Below, piece after piece: positions 44,576 through 54,146 of a DNA stretch of 64,000 nt. Within the stretch, counting starts at the first letter, position 1. Each line of letters opens with the position of its first letter. Origin of the DNA: Paraburkholderia sartisoli (lineage in GTDB: Bacteria > Pseudomonadota > Gammaproteobacteria > Burkholderiales > Burkholderiaceae); the NCBI RefSeq assembly GCF_900107685.1, contig NZ_FNRQ01000001.1, forward strand, positions 1,529,787 through 1,593,786, in the 5' to 3' direction. The translations under genes and the position numbers were made by a program. Under the pieces are notes generated by a model. The model made no database searches. It saw only the letters and a program-made list of their open reading frames with translations, and was not told where the DNA came from.

Positions 44576-46144
44576 ATGAAGACCAACTTCGCCCGCCTGT
44601 TCGCGAATCTCGTCAGCAGGTTCGGAGACAAGGAGGCCCTGGTCAATATCGAGCGCAATCGCCGGTATTCATACCGCGAGTTCCACGCGCTGACCAATCG
44701 CATCGTGAACATGATGCGCGAACGCCTGCAGCTTCGCCGCGGCGATATCTATCTCTGCCTGCTCGAAAACGACAACATGTCGTTGCTGCATTTCTGGACC
44801 GCGCTGAAGGGCGAGGCCGCGGCGGCGTACACGAATTTCCGCGATTCTTTCGACGAGCATTGCCGCCAGGCCGAGTACATCCGGCCGAAGGTCGTCTTCA
44901 TCGAGGCCGCGCTCGTCGATCGCTACTACGACATGCTGCGCGCGCTGGGCGCCACGGTCGTCTGCATGGACGCCGCGCCGATGAAGCGCGACGGCCTGCT
45001 CGAGTTCTGGGCGTTGCTCGAAGGCGTTGCGGATCATGATCCCGGCGTCGAAAGCGAGACGCAAAAGGACATCCTCGTCTATCGATTCACCGGCGGCACC
45101 ACCGGCGCGGGCAAGTGCGCCGAGTACACGATGGATAACTGGCTCGCCTGCCGCGACACCATGTTCATGGAGCCGGACCAGTTCCAGCTTCCCGACACGC
45201 GCATGCTGCACATGGCGCCGATCAGCCACGGTTCGGGCTTCGGTGTGCTGGCGACGTTGTTTCGCGGCGGTTGCACTGTCACGCAAAATCTTCCGGATCT
45301 CGCACTGATGTGCAGAAACATCGAGGCCGAGCGGATCACGATGACCTTGCTGCTGCCGACGCTGATCTACCGTTTGCTCGAAATGCCGGAGGCCGCCCGT
45401 TACGATCTGTCGACACTGTGCACGATCGCCTACGGCGGCGCACCGATGAGCCCCGCCAGGCTGAGACTGGCGCAGGAGCGTTTCGGCAATATCTTCGTGC
45501 AGTTCTACGGCGCAACCGAAAGCCTGCAGTCCGTCGGCATTCTCGGCAAAGCCGATCATCTGACGGCGACCGAAAAGCAGCTCGGCTCCGCCGGGCGCAT
45601 TCAGCCTTGCGTCGAGATCATGATCGTCGATAGCGAAGGCAACGAAGTGGCGCCCGGTGAAGTCGGCGAAATCTGGGCGCGTAGCCGCGGCGTCATTTCC
45701 GGCTACTACCGGAATCCCGAGGCGACGGCGGCCGAGTTCGAAAACGGTTTCTGGAAGTCGGGCGATCTGGGTTACATCGACGATGGTGGCTTCGTCTATC
45801 TGGTGGATCGCAAGAAGGACATGATCATCACGGGCGGCTTCAATGTCTACGCGGTCGAAGTCGAAGCGGCGCTCAGCGCGCACCCGGCCGTGTCGATGTC
45901 GGCGGCGGTAGGCATCCCGGACGAGGAGTGGGGCGAGGCCGTGCATGCCGAAGTGAAACTCAAGGAAGGCGAGTCCGTGAGCGCCGAAGCGTTGATCGAG
46001 TTCGTCAAAGGAAAGCTTGGACGATTCAAAGGACCGAAATCGATCACGTTCGTCGATGCGTTGCCGATCAGTGTCGTAGGCAAGGTGTTGCGTCGTCAGG
46101 TGCGTGCCAAGTACTGGGAAGGCAAGGATCGCCACGTCTCGTGA
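44576..46144 (+). CDS. Acyl-CoA synthetase (class I adenylate-forming), paralogue 2
   Basis: A 522-residue AMP-forming acid:CoA ligase. Visible are YRFTGGTTGAGK (phosphate loop), QFYGATE (A5), KSGDLGYIDDGGFVYLVDRKKDMIITGGFN (A7-A8, split) and the catalytic Lys in PISVVGKVLRRQ. It is highly similar to the ligase at 28.6-30.1 kb from FANEEALVNIERNRRYTFRE-type N-terminus to the KYW..RxVS end. The loop has GAGK where paralogue 1 has GKSK. CCAGGAGACAAAG precedes the ATG. It probably activates a related acid or a later shortened intermediate. Confidence 0.87.
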   Translation: MKTNFARLFANLVSRFGDKEALVNIERNRRYSYREFHALTNRIVNMMRERLQLRRGDIYLCLLENDNMSLLHFWTALKGEAAAAYTNFRDSFDEHCRQAEYIRPKVVFIEAALVDRYYDMLRALGATVVCMDAAPMKRDGLLEFWALLEGVADHDPGVESETQKDILVYRFTGGTTGAGKCAEYTMDNWLACRDTMFMEPDQFQLPDTRMLHMAPISHGSGFGVLATLFRGGCTVTQNLPDLALMCRNIEAERITMTLLLPTLIYRLLEMPEAARYDLSTLCTIAYGGAPMSPARLRLAQERFGNIFVQFYGATESLQSVGILGKADHLTATEKQLGSAGRIQPCVEIMIVDSEGNEVAPGEVGEIWARSRGVISGYYRNPEATAAEFENGFWKSGDLGYIDDGGFVYLVDRKKDMIITGGFNVYAVEVEAALSAHPAVSMSAAVGIPDEEWGEAVHAEVKLKEGESVSAEALIEFVKGKLGRFKGPKSITFVDALPISVVGKVLRRQVRAKYWEGKDRHVS

Positions 46145-46933
46145 ATGCTGCTTCAGGGCAGGGCGGCAGTGCGCCCGCGACTGCCCGGTTCGGCGTGATC
46201 CTGGCTGCAAGGCACCTTCATGTGTGCGGGTTGCGGCCCCAGCCTCACTGCAACAACGAGAACATAAGGGAAGGGTAAGGCCTGCCGCGGGCGGCCTGGG
46301 CGCCAGGCAACCGTTCTCATTTCCGGGCACACTCTTCAGCCCCGACACGACGTCTCGCCCCGGATGAACCTTCTCATCCCCGCTACGCCTTCCTCAAGGA
46401 CGGGCATGCCCGTCGCGCCTTCCCCCGCCGGTCGCTTCGCTCAATTGCCCGACTATCCCGCATCGCTGCGCATCGATACGCAGGGGTGACTCACGTCATG
46501 CCGCAAAGCGGGGCATACCGGGTGCGAGCACCGGGCGGTTGCATGGCGTTACAGGAAGCGCAATTCACTCTGCACGATCGCTATGCCGGCTACCGCCATG
46601 GCCGGACAGAAGGCCGCTCCCTCCCCCTCCCCCCCTCTTTGTACAGGGGAGGAAACAAATCGTGGCGCGTACCTTGGACCTGGCTTCGCGGTGTCTTCGG
46701 GGTGGACGGTTCGTCGGTTTGATCGTCAAAAAAAACGGCTCGTCATCCGGTTGGTACGCGTAGTCGATTCAGCAAGTTCGCGTGGCTGAATCCAGGGGAG
46801 GCGACGGTGCGCGCTTTCGATTCGTCGTCGAGCGCGCTCAGGTTAGTCGCAGGACGAAGATCGCACGCCGGCAACCTGTCTGACGCTCTGGCTCAGCGAA
46901 GCGCTGGCGATGAAAACAACAGGAGACCAGGAG
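46145..46933. other. Gene-free stretch upstream of the envelope module
   Basis: About 790 bp without a convincing gene. It contains a C-rich block followed by GTACAGGGGAGG (about 46618-46652), related to the CAAGGGGAGG repeats. I could not place a terminator for the ligase gene or a clear promoter for the DUF1302 gene; the transcription start for the module must lie in the last few hundred bases. Confidence 0.5.
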
Positions 46934-48601
46934 ATGTTTGACAGCAGTTCGAAAGATCGGCCAACTTCACGCCTGCCGCGCCTCACGTTATTGGCGAGCG
47001 TGATCGCCACGGTCATGCCGCTGCATGCCTATGCGTTCAGGTTCACCACAGGATCCGACTGGGATGTCAACTGGGACAACACAGTCAGCTACAACGTTGG
47101 CATGCGTGCCCATAGCATCGATCCGATGATCGGCAATAGTCCGGTCTTCGATGAGGGTGATTACAAGTTCGCTCACGCCGGCGACATCGTCACTAACCGG
47201 CTTACCGTTCTTTCCGAGTTCACCGCGGCCTATCAAGGCTATGTCGGTGTACGTTTCTCGGGTTCCGCATGGAAAGACTTCGCCTACGGCAGCGGTGACG
47301 TGACGAATCCAGCCGGCAGCACGATCGCGCCCAAGGCATACGCACCCTCGTATCCGAACGGTGTCTACAGTCCGTTCACGAACCGCTATTACGTCGAGGG
47401 CGCTCAGTTGCTCGACGCCTTCGGGTTCTATAACACGGACGTTGCGGGCCACGCTATTTATTTCAAGGTGGGGCAATTCACCGAGTATTGGGGTAATTCA
47501 CTGCTTTCCCCAAGCCAGGGCATTTCGTACGCGCAGGGTGCGACCGACGTCATCAAGGCCCTCAATTCGCCCGGCACGACCACGAAGGAGCTTTTGCTGC
47601 CCCGGCCGCAGGTCAGCATGACGGCACAGGTCACGCCCGAGGTGTCGGTGTCCGGCATCTACTACCTTGGCTGGACGTATAACCGCCTGCCGACCGGCGG
47701 CACGTATCTCGAGTCAGCGGACTTCATCGCGCAAGGTCCGTCGATCGGTCCGGGCGGGATTCGCATGGGAGACGCCGCGACACCTCCGAACGTCGACAAC
47801 AACTTCGGGGTGAAGATCGGCTGGACGCCGCACTTCATGGACGGCAGCATGGGCTTTTATTTCCGCCGTCTCGACGAGACCCAGCCGTGGGTTCTGTCCA
47901 ACAGGCAAGGCCAGTACTTCCTTGGGTACAACCGCGGCGCGGACCTGATCGGCTACAGCCTCGATACGACGCTTGGCAGTGTGAGCGCAGGTTTCGAAGC
48001 CTCGTACCGTCACAACACCGCGCTTAACACCGCAGTGCTCGCGGTATCACCGCAAGGGGCGACGGGTAACGTCATGAACATCGTGACGAACGCGATCGTG
48101 CCGCTCTCGCGCACGCCTCTTTGGGACACCGGGACGCTCACGGCCGAAATAAGCTATACGCACCTTCTGTCCGTCACGCAGAACGGCTCCATCTACAACG
48201 GCATCGGTTCGGGCTACGCGTGCGGACCAAACGGTGACAAGTGGAACGGATGTTCGACGCGCGACTACGTTGGCTTCGGCGTCCTGTTCGCGCCGCAGTG
48301 GCTGCAGGTCTTCCCGGGCGTGGACATTTCCATGCCGACTTCGATCACGGGTGGTCTGTATGGCGTCAATCCGATCAATCCGGGCTCCGCTGGCGGTGCA
48401 CAGGGCGTCTTCAACTATTCGATCGGCGTCCAGGCGCTGATTCGCCAGAAGGCGACTGTGACGCTCGCCTACAACGGATATCACGCCAAGCCCAATGGGA
48501 GCACCTCGATTGGTTCTTTGCAGTACTACAACGCCGGATCCGGCGTGTACGACCTCAACGACCGGCCGTGGGTCTCGCTGACCTTGCAGTCGTCGTTCTG
48601 A
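46934..48601 (+). CDS. DUF1302-family outer-membrane beta-barrel protein
   Basis: A 555-residue protein with an N-terminal signal region (LTLLASVIATVMPLHAYA) followed by FRFTTGSDWDVNWDNTVSYNVGMR, the typical DUF1302 opening. It is rich in alternating amphipathic strands (YQGYVGVRFSGSAWKDF, AIYFKVGQFTEYWGN, VSAGFEASYRHN) and ends in LTLQSSF, a C-terminal aromatic typical of outer-membrane barrels. I prefer the ATG at 46934, preceded by AACAGGAG, to the one at 46910. DUF1302 genes regularly sit beside DUF1329 genes in degradation loci for hydrophobic compounds; the biochemical role is unproven, with uptake or adhesion of the substrate the main idea. Confidence 0.82.
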   Translation: MFDSSSKDRPTSRLPRLTLLASVIATVMPLHAYAFRFTTGSDWDVNWDNTVSYNVGMRAHSIDPMIGNSPVFDEGDYKFAHAGDIVTNRLTVLSEFTAAYQGYVGVRFSGSAWKDFAYGSGDVTNPAGSTIAPKAYAPSYPNGVYSPFTNRYYVEGAQLLDAFGFYNTDVAGHAIYFKVGQFTEYWGNSLLSPSQGISYAQGATDVIKALNSPGTTTKELLLPRPQVSMTAQVTPEVSVSGIYYLGWTYNRLPTGGTYLESADFIAQGPSIGPGGIRMGDAATPPNVDNNFGVKIGWTPHFMDGSMGFYFRRLDETQPWVLSNRQGQYFLGYNRGADLIGYSLDTTLGSVSAGFEASYRHNTALNTAVLAVSPQGATGNVMNIVTNAIVPLSRTPLWDTGTLTAEISYTHLLSVTQNGSIYNGIGSGYACGPNGDKWNGCSTRDYVGFGVLFAPQWLQVFPGVDISMPTSITGGLYGVNPINPGSAGGAQGVFNYSIGVQALIRQKATVTLAYNGYHAKPNGSTSIGSLQYYNAGSGVYDLNDRPWVSLTLQSSF

Positions 48602-48631
48602 CGTGCGTTAGAAGCAATATTGGAGACACTC

Positions 48632-50002
48632 ATGAAGACCTTGATTCACGTCGCCGTAGCCGGAACATTGGCGCTCTGTGGAGCCGGTGCGTTTGCGGCC
48701 GTTTCGGCCGACGAAGCGAAACAGCTCGGCACGACCCTGACCGAATTCGGCGCCGAAAAGGCAGCCAGCGCCGATGGTGCCATCCCTGCTTACACGGGTG
48801 GCCTGTCGACCCCGCCGGCGGACTATGTCGCGAATAGCGGCAAGTGGCCCGACCCGTACAAAGGCGAGAAGCCGCTCCTCAGCGTGACGGCTGAGAACAT
48901 GGGGCAATACGCGGATCAGTTGACGCCGGGCACGCAAGCACTGCTCAAACGTTTCCCCGACTTTCGTCTCGACGTCTATCAGACGCATCGGTCGGTGTTC
49001 TATCCGCAATGGGTGACGGAAAACACGTTGAAGAACGCGACTACGGCAAAGCTCGTCGGCAAGGTCGAGGGCGATGGCGTGACCGGCGCGTTCGGCGGCA
49101 TTCCGTTCCCGATTCCGAAGAATGGCTACGAGGCCGTGTGGGACGCGCTCCTCAACTATCGGCGAACGGAATTCTCCGTCACCAACATGGGCGGCCATCT
49201 GGTCGATTCCTCGGGAGGGCGCACGGCGCTTCCGGTTCTGAATGCCATCGAGTATCGGCCCTACTACGACCAGAAGTACAAGGACAATCTGACAGGCCCC
49301 TACGATCGTGCCTGGCTCCAGATTCTGACGCCGCCGACGCTGGCGGGCCAGACGGCGCTGCTGGATTACTCGATCAACTACTCCGTTGCCGATCAGGTGA
49401 GCTGGGCGTACTTCCCTTCGCAGCGGCGCACCCGTATGGCGCCTGACTACAAGTACGACACACCGGCGGCGAGTTATGGCGGCGTGCTGTTCTGGGACGA
49501 AGGCAACATGTTCCAGGGGCGCATGGATCGCTTCGACTTCAAGCTGATCGGCAAGAAGGAGATGATCGTTCCATACGACAACTATCGTCTCTCCCAGTTG
49601 CCGGTTGATGACGTATTCGGTCCGAAGCACATCAAGCCGGAGGCCGTACGCTTTGAGCGTCATCGTGTCTGGGTCGTCGAGGCTACGCTGAAGGCCGACG
49701 CGCGCCACGCTTACTCGAAGCGGACGTTATACATCGACGAGGATAGCTGGAACATCGTCGAAGCGGACGGCTACGGACACGACGGCAAACTCTGGCGCGT
49801 CGGCCTCAACTACCTGTTTCCCCTTTACGACGGAGGCGGTGTGTTCTCCTTCACGTATGGCTTCTATGACCTCGAGAAAGGCAATTACTTCCTGACTTAT
49901 ACGACTGGGGAAAACGGCGCGCCGCTCCTGCGCGTGTCCGACCACCTGACCAGGCCGAATCTGTTCACGCCCGCGGGCATGCCCGGAACCGGTCTGCGTT
50001 AA
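48632..50002 (+). CDS. DUF1329-family periplasmic protein (LolB-like fold)
   Basis: A 456-residue exported protein. Its signal peptide is MKTLIHVAVAGTLALCGAGAFA; the mature part opens with VSADEAKQLGTTLTEFGAEKAASADGAIPAYTGGL, a strongly conserved DUF1329 start, and goes on with DYSINYSVADQVSWAYFPSQRRTRMAPDYKYD and FWDEGNMFQGRMDRFDFKLIGKKEM. The family is predicted to have an open beta-barrel fold like LolB and could carry a hydrophobic molecule across the periplasm. It follows the DUF1302 gene by 30 bp; I took the ATG at 48632 behind TTGGAGACACTC. Confidence 0.84.
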   Translation: MKTLIHVAVAGTLALCGAGAFAAVSADEAKQLGTTLTEFGAEKAASADGAIPAYTGGLSTPPADYVANSGKWPDPYKGEKPLLSVTAENMGQYADQLTPGTQALLKRFPDFRLDVYQTHRSVFYPQWVTENTLKNATTAKLVGKVEGDGVTGAFGGIPFPIPKNGYEAVWDALLNYRRTEFSVTNMGGHLVDSSGGRTALPVLNAIEYRPYYDQKYKDNLTGPYDRAWLQILTPPTLAGQTALLDYSINYSVADQVSWAYFPSQRRTRMAPDYKYDTPAASYGGVLFWDEGNMFQGRMDRFDFKLIGKKEMIVPYDNYRLSQLPVDDVFGPKHIKPEAVRFERHRVWVVEATLKADARHAYSKRTLYIDEDSWNIVEADGYGHDGKLWRVGLNYLFPLYDGGGVFSFTYGFYDLEKGNYFLTYTTGENGAPLLRVSDHLTRPNLFTPAGMPGTGLR

Positions 50003-50101
50003 GCCGCGTCCTCCATACCATCATCGGGGCCTCTGTCGTCGCGGCACCTCGCCCGCGAACGACCGGGCGCCCCGTTTGCACTGCTGGATCGAGGGTTAGA
50101 A

Positions 50102-51241
50102 ATGCTTCATATCAAATACTATCGGAGACGCGTGCGCGCCGGCCTCGCATTGATCGCGGTCATCGCCGCGGGTTCGGCGGCGCACGCACACGAGCAGGGC
50201 AGTCAGGCGCAGCAGAGCGCAGGCGTCGTGGGCCGCGTGGCGAAAGATCCTTTCGTCGACCCGCTCGATGCGCCTGCGGTCATGCATCCGCAAGTGGCCG
50301 GCCGACCCTTGATGGCCGTGGCGCGCGCCGGCGCGCGCATCGTCGCAGTGGGGATGCGCGGGTTGATCGCCGTTTCCGGCGACGAAGGAAAAACGTGGTC
50401 GCAGGTCGGCGTGCCCGTACGCAGCGACCTGCTCGCGCTCAGTTTTCCGACCCCACAGGAAGGCTGGGCGGTCGGTCACGATGGCGTCGTTCTGCACACC
50501 GTCGATGGCGGCGATTCGTGGACACGTCAGCTCGATGGCCGCATGGCCGCCACGACCCTCGTCGCGTACTACAAGCAGCAGATCGCCGGTGGCAATGCGG
50601 CGATGCAGCCGTTTCTCGACCAGTTGACACTGAATTACAAACAGGGTCCGTCGCTGCCGCTGTTGAGCGTCGGGTTCCGCGACGCGCGGCATGGCATCGC
50701 GGTGGGACCGTTCGGGATGGCGATCGCGACCGATGACGGCGGCAAAACGTGGCGTCCCATTCTCGATCGCATCGACAATCCGGACTTCTTGCATCTGAAC
50801 GCGGTGTACGGGCAGGGGAACGATGTCTATCTCGCTGCGGAGAAGGGCACGATCTTCCGGCTCGATCCGGTGAGCGGAAAGTTTCTCGCGGTCAAGACCG
50901 GCTATGCGGGAAGCTTCTTTGGCATGACCGGTGACGAACGCGCGCTGTACGCCTTCGGGCTGCGCGGCACGATCTACCGAAGCCTCGATCGCGGCGTGAC
51001 ATGGGCGCCGACACCGAGCCCCTTGCACGGTGCCGTGACGAGTGCAATGCCGTTCGAATCCGGTCACGAAGTCATCTTCGTTACCGCCGGTGGCGAAGCG
51101 GCGGTTTACGACGAACGCGTCGAAAGCTTCCGGCGGGTGACGCTTCGGCATCCATCGGTGCTGACTGGCGTCCTCCCTTTGAAGGATGGCGGGCTTGCAA
51201 TTGCTTCGTTGAATGGCCCCGCTACCGTGTCCACCCGATAA
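50102..51241 (+). CDS. YCF48-like beta-propeller periplasmic protein
   Basis: A 379-residue protein with signal peptide (AGLALIAVIAAGSAAHA). It contains repeated sialidase/BNR-like blocks: VSGDEGKTWSQVGV, HTVDGGDSWTRQ, ATDDGGKTWRPI and RSLDRGVTWAPT, each preceded by an ALSFPTPQEGWAVG-type strand. This is the propeller of the YCF48/photosystem-II-assembly-like family. In this gene order it stands between the DUF1329 gene and an RND transporter, where it may be a periplasmic scaffold. No enzymatic motif is visible. GAGGGTTAGAA precedes the ATG; spacing to the next gene is 33 bp. Confidence 0.82.
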   Translation: MLHIKYYRRRVRAGLALIAVIAAGSAAHAHEQGSQAQQSAGVVGRVAKDPFVDPLDAPAVMHPQVAGRPLMAVARAGARIVAVGMRGLIAVSGDEGKTWSQVGVPVRSDLLALSFPTPQEGWAVGHDGVVLHTVDGGDSWTRQLDGRMAATTLVAYYKQQIAGGNAAMQPFLDQLTLNYKQGPSLPLLSVGFRDARHGIAVGPFGMAIATDDGGKTWRPILDRIDNPDFLHLNAVYGQGNDVYLAAEKGTIFRLDPVSGKFLAVKTGYAGSFFGMTGDERALYAFGLRGTIYRSLDRGVTWAPTPSPLHGAVTSAMPFESGHEVIFVTAGGEAAVYDERVESFRRVTLRHPSVLTGVLPLKDGGLAIASLNGPATVSTR

Positions 51242-51274
51242 AGACCGTTGAACAGGTACAGAGAGAGTATCGGT

Positions 51275-53683
51275 ATGAATCCCAATTCGCAGCGCGCCGA
51301 AGCCACTCCGGTCATGCGCAAAAGAGAAGATTTCGAGTCGAACTCGGGATCCCGGCTCGAACGGCTGATCTTCAACAATCGGCTGTGGATCGTGGCCGTG
51401 TGCGTCATCGCGACGATGCTGCTTGGTTTTCAGGCAGTGAAGTCGAACGTCAGCGCGAGCTATGAGCGCATGATGCCGCAGTCGAGTCCGTTCATTCGCA
51501 ACTACCTGGCGAACGTCGATTCGTTGCGCTCCCTCGGCAACTCGGTGCGGATCGTCATCGAGAACCGCAACGGCACGGTCTACGATCCGGAATATCTGAA
51601 GGTGCTGCGCGAGATCAACGACCGGATCTATTTGTTGCCGGGCGTCGATCGGGCGTTCGTGAAATCGTTGTGGATGCCGGTCGTGCGTTGGACCGAGGTG
51701 ACGGAGAACGGCTTCCAGGGCGGTCCGGTGATGCCGGACAACTATGACGGATCAGCGGCGAGCATCAGCAAGCTGCGCCAGAATGTGGCGCGTGCGGGCA
51801 TCCTGGGTTCGCTCGTGGCCGACGACCTGCATTCCAGCACGATCTTCGTGCCGCTGCTCGATCACTACGCGGATACCGGCAAGCCACTGGACGCCCGTGC
51901 ATTGCATGATGCGATCGAGCGGGTCCGGCACGATTACGCGCATGACGGGATCGATATCCACGTGATCGGCTTTGCGCAACTGGTCGGCGACCTGATCGCG
52001 GGTCTCCTGCAGGTCGCCGTGTATTTTGCCGTGGCTGCGGCGATCGCCACGGCCGTGATCTACGCTTATACCCGCTGCGTGCGCAGTACGGCGCTCGTGA
52101 TCAGTTGCTCGCTCGTGGCTGTCGTCTGGCAGCTCGGCATCGTTCGGCTGCTGGGTATCGATCTCGATCCGTACTCGATCCTGGTGCCGTTCCTTATCTT
52201 CGCAATCGGGGTCTCTCACGGCGCCCAGAAAATGAATGGCATCACACAGGACATCGGACGCGGAACCGACCGATACGTCGCGGCACGCTACACGTTCAGG
52301 CGTCTCTTCCTCGCCGGACTGACCGCGCTGCTGGCCGATGCGGTGGGCTTCGCAGTCCTGATGCTGATCGACATTCCGGTGATTCGCGGGCTGGCGGTCG
52401 CGGCCAGTGTCGGGGTAGCGGTGCTGATCTTCACGAATCTGGTTTTTCTGCCTGTCATGCTCTCGTATACCGGCGTCAGCGCCACAGCGGCGGCGCGCAG
52501 TCTGCGGGCGGAGAAGCGGCAAGCGCTCGCCGTGCTGCTCATACCATTCACGCGGCGCGGTCCGGCATGCGCGGCAATCCTGCTTGCGGGCGCGTTGTGT
52601 GCAGGTGGCCTCGTGGTCGGTCAACATCTGAAGATCGGCGATCTCGATGCGGGCGCGCCAGAACTGCGGGCGGATTCGCGCTACAACCGCGACAACGCTT
52701 ACATTACAGGCCACTACCGCTTGTCGACCGACCAGTTCGCGGTGATCGTCAAGACGCCCCCGGGTGGCATTGCCGACTATAAGACGCTGGTGGAAATGGA
52801 CAATCTCGAGCAGGCGTTGCGCGAGGTCGAGGGAGTGGAAACGACGGTTTCCGTGAGCGGCGTGAGCCGCCGGATTACCGCGGCGGATTTCGAGGGCGAT
52901 CCGAGGTGGATGACGATCAGCCGCGATCCCGCCACTGCGGCGGCCGCAGTGAACGACACGTATATCGCAAACCCGGAGCTCGTCAATGGCGCGCGTTCCG
53001 TGGCACCTGTCATTGCGTTCCTGACCGATCATAAGGCGAAGACCCTGGAGCACGTCGTCAAGGTCGTCGAAGCATTCGGGGCGCAGCATGATGCACCGGA
53101 TCGCCAGTTCCTGCTAGCTGCCGGCAGTGCTGGCATCGAGGCGGCGACGAACATCGCTGTCGAGAAGGCGAACCGGACGATGCTGCTGCTCGTCTATGCC
53201 GCCGTCGTCGCGCTCTGCTTCGTGACGTTCAGGAACTGGCGCGCGGTGGTCGTTGCAGTGGTACCGCTCGGGCTTACATCCATTCTCTCTGAGGCGCTGA
53301 TGGTGGCGCTCGGCATTGGCGTGAAGGTCGCTACGCTACCCGTCACGGCGCTGGGCGTGGGCATTGGCGTGGACTACGCGCTGTACCTGGTCAGTGTGCA
53401 GTTAGCGCTGCAGCGCCAGGGCGCCTCGCTCGAAGAGGCCTACGGCGAAGCACTCGGGTTCACCGGCAAGGTCATTGCGCTGATCGGCGTGACGCTGGCG
53501 ATGTCGGTCGTCACCTGGGCCTGGTCGCCCATCAAATTCCAGGCTGACATGGGAGTCCTGCTGACGTTCATGTTCCTCTGGAACATGCTCGGTGCGCTTG
53601 TATTGATTCCCGCGCTGTCCCACTTCCTGCTCCACGGCGGCAGGCAGAGGGCGGTCTCATGCCCGGAAGCGCTGGCGGAGTAA
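51275..53683 (+). CDS. MMPL/RND-superfamily transporter
   Basis: An 802-residue inner-membrane protein with the two-half RND plan. TM1 is LWIVAVCVIATMLLGF, a large periplasmic loop follows (SSPFIRNYLANVDSLRSLGNSVRIVIEN), then a TM bundle with VLDPYSILVPFLIFAIGVSHGAQKMN, a second loop and a second bundle with LPVTALGVGIGVDYALYLVSV. The acidic/His-type proton-relay GVSHG and GIGVDY positions correspond to the TM4 and TM10 motifs of MmpL/HpnN-like lipid exporters. It is the energised member of the DUF1302-DUF1329-YCF48 module. Direction of transport is not decidable. I chose the ATG at 51275 after AGAGAGAG over a TTG at 51248. Confidence 0.85.
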   Translation: MNPNSQRAEATPVMRKREDFESNSGSRLERLIFNNRLWIVAVCVIATMLLGFQAVKSNVSASYERMMPQSSPFIRNYLANVDSLRSLGNSVRIVIENRNGTVYDPEYLKVLREINDRIYLLPGVDRAFVKSLWMPVVRWTEVTENGFQGGPVMPDNYDGSAASISKLRQNVARAGILGSLVADDLHSSTIFVPLLDHYADTGKPLDARALHDAIERVRHDYAHDGIDIHVIGFAQLVGDLIAGLLQVAVYFAVAAAIATAVIYAYTRCVRSTALVISCSLVAVVWQLGIVRLLGIDLDPYSILVPFLIFAIGVSHGAQKMNGITQDIGRGTDRYVAARYTFRRLFLAGLTALLADAVGFAVLMLIDIPVIRGLAVAASVGVAVLIFTNLVFLPVMLSYTGVSATAAARSLRAEKRQALAVLLIPFTRRGPACAAILLAGALCAGGLVVGQHLKIGDLDAGAPELRADSRYNRDNAYITGHYRLSTDQFAVIVKTPPGGIADYKTLVEMDNLEQALREVEGVETTVSVSGVSRRITAADFEGDPRWMTISRDPATAAAAVNDTYIANPELVNGARSVAPVIAFLTDHKAKTLEHVVKVVEAFGAQHDAPDRQFLLAAGSAGIEAATNIAVEKANRTMLLLVYAAVVALCFVTFRNWRAVVVAVVPLGLTSILSEALMVALGIGVKVATLPVTALGVGIGVDYALYLVSVQLALQRQGASLEEAYGEALGFTGKVIALIGVTLAMSVVTWAWSPIKFQADMGVLLTFMFLWNMLGALVLIPALSHFLLHGGRQRAVSCPEALAE

Positions 53684-53755
53684 GGACAAGGGTGGATGAT
53701 TATGCGCAGGGTGGTCGCCCGGGTCCGCCCCGGGCGATGCGCGCATCCTGCGCCG

Positions 53756-53905
53756 AATGACCATCTGCGTAACCATGCCTTCCTGCGGGCGGGGCGCGAT
53801 GGGTCGGTGGTGTCACCGGCCTGTGACCTCAATCACGCACCATCTGATGTTAAGGCGCGCATCCTGACGAGCAACATCGATCTTGACGAGGCAACGTGTT
53901 CGGTC
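53756..53905 (+). pseudogene. Fragment of a hipA gene
   Basis: Fifty codons (NDHLRNHAFLRAGRDGSVVS, then PACDLNHAPSDVKARILTSN and IDLDEATCSV) align without gaps to residues 304-353 of the HipA encoded at 15.3-16.6 kb; I count 38 identical positions of 50. The rest of the gene is absent. The conserved YDLNP of the metal-binding motif is CDLNH here, so even this part has decayed. It lies in the 463-bp gap between the RND transporter and the RpiR gene, which otherwise holds no gene. Confidence 0.85.
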
Positions 53906-54080
53906 GCCGCGCCGATGACTGTGCAGGACCCGACCCGGACTGCGAGGCGTTCGGGATTCTCATCAAGATCGAAAGATTTCAATCCGTTAGTAATCGGGAT
54001 CGCTATTCATCGAAGGCACCTGCTCGCTTGCCGAAGCGTCCCATGCCGGACCTCGCCTGCGTCAATTTACTAACAGGCGA

Positions 54081-54112
54081 AAACCGGCCCGAACTCAGCC
54101 TGTCGCCGGTTT
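54081..54112 (-). terminator. Possible terminator after the RpiR gene
   Basis: AAACCGGC (54081-54088) pairs with GCCGGTTT (54105-54112) around a 16-nt loop. Read on the minus strand it ends GCCGGTTTTCGC, 35 nt past the rpiR stop, with a short T-run. The long loop and four T make it a weak candidate. Confidence 0.45.
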
Positions 54113-54146
54113 CCAATCCCAATGAAACGAAGCCTTTTTACCGCTT

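Noticed and set aside
44669..46348. A 559-codon minus-strand open frame opposite the acyl-CoA synthetase
   Set aside because: Shadow of a well-conserved enzyme; no ribosome-binding site and no recognisable protein signature.
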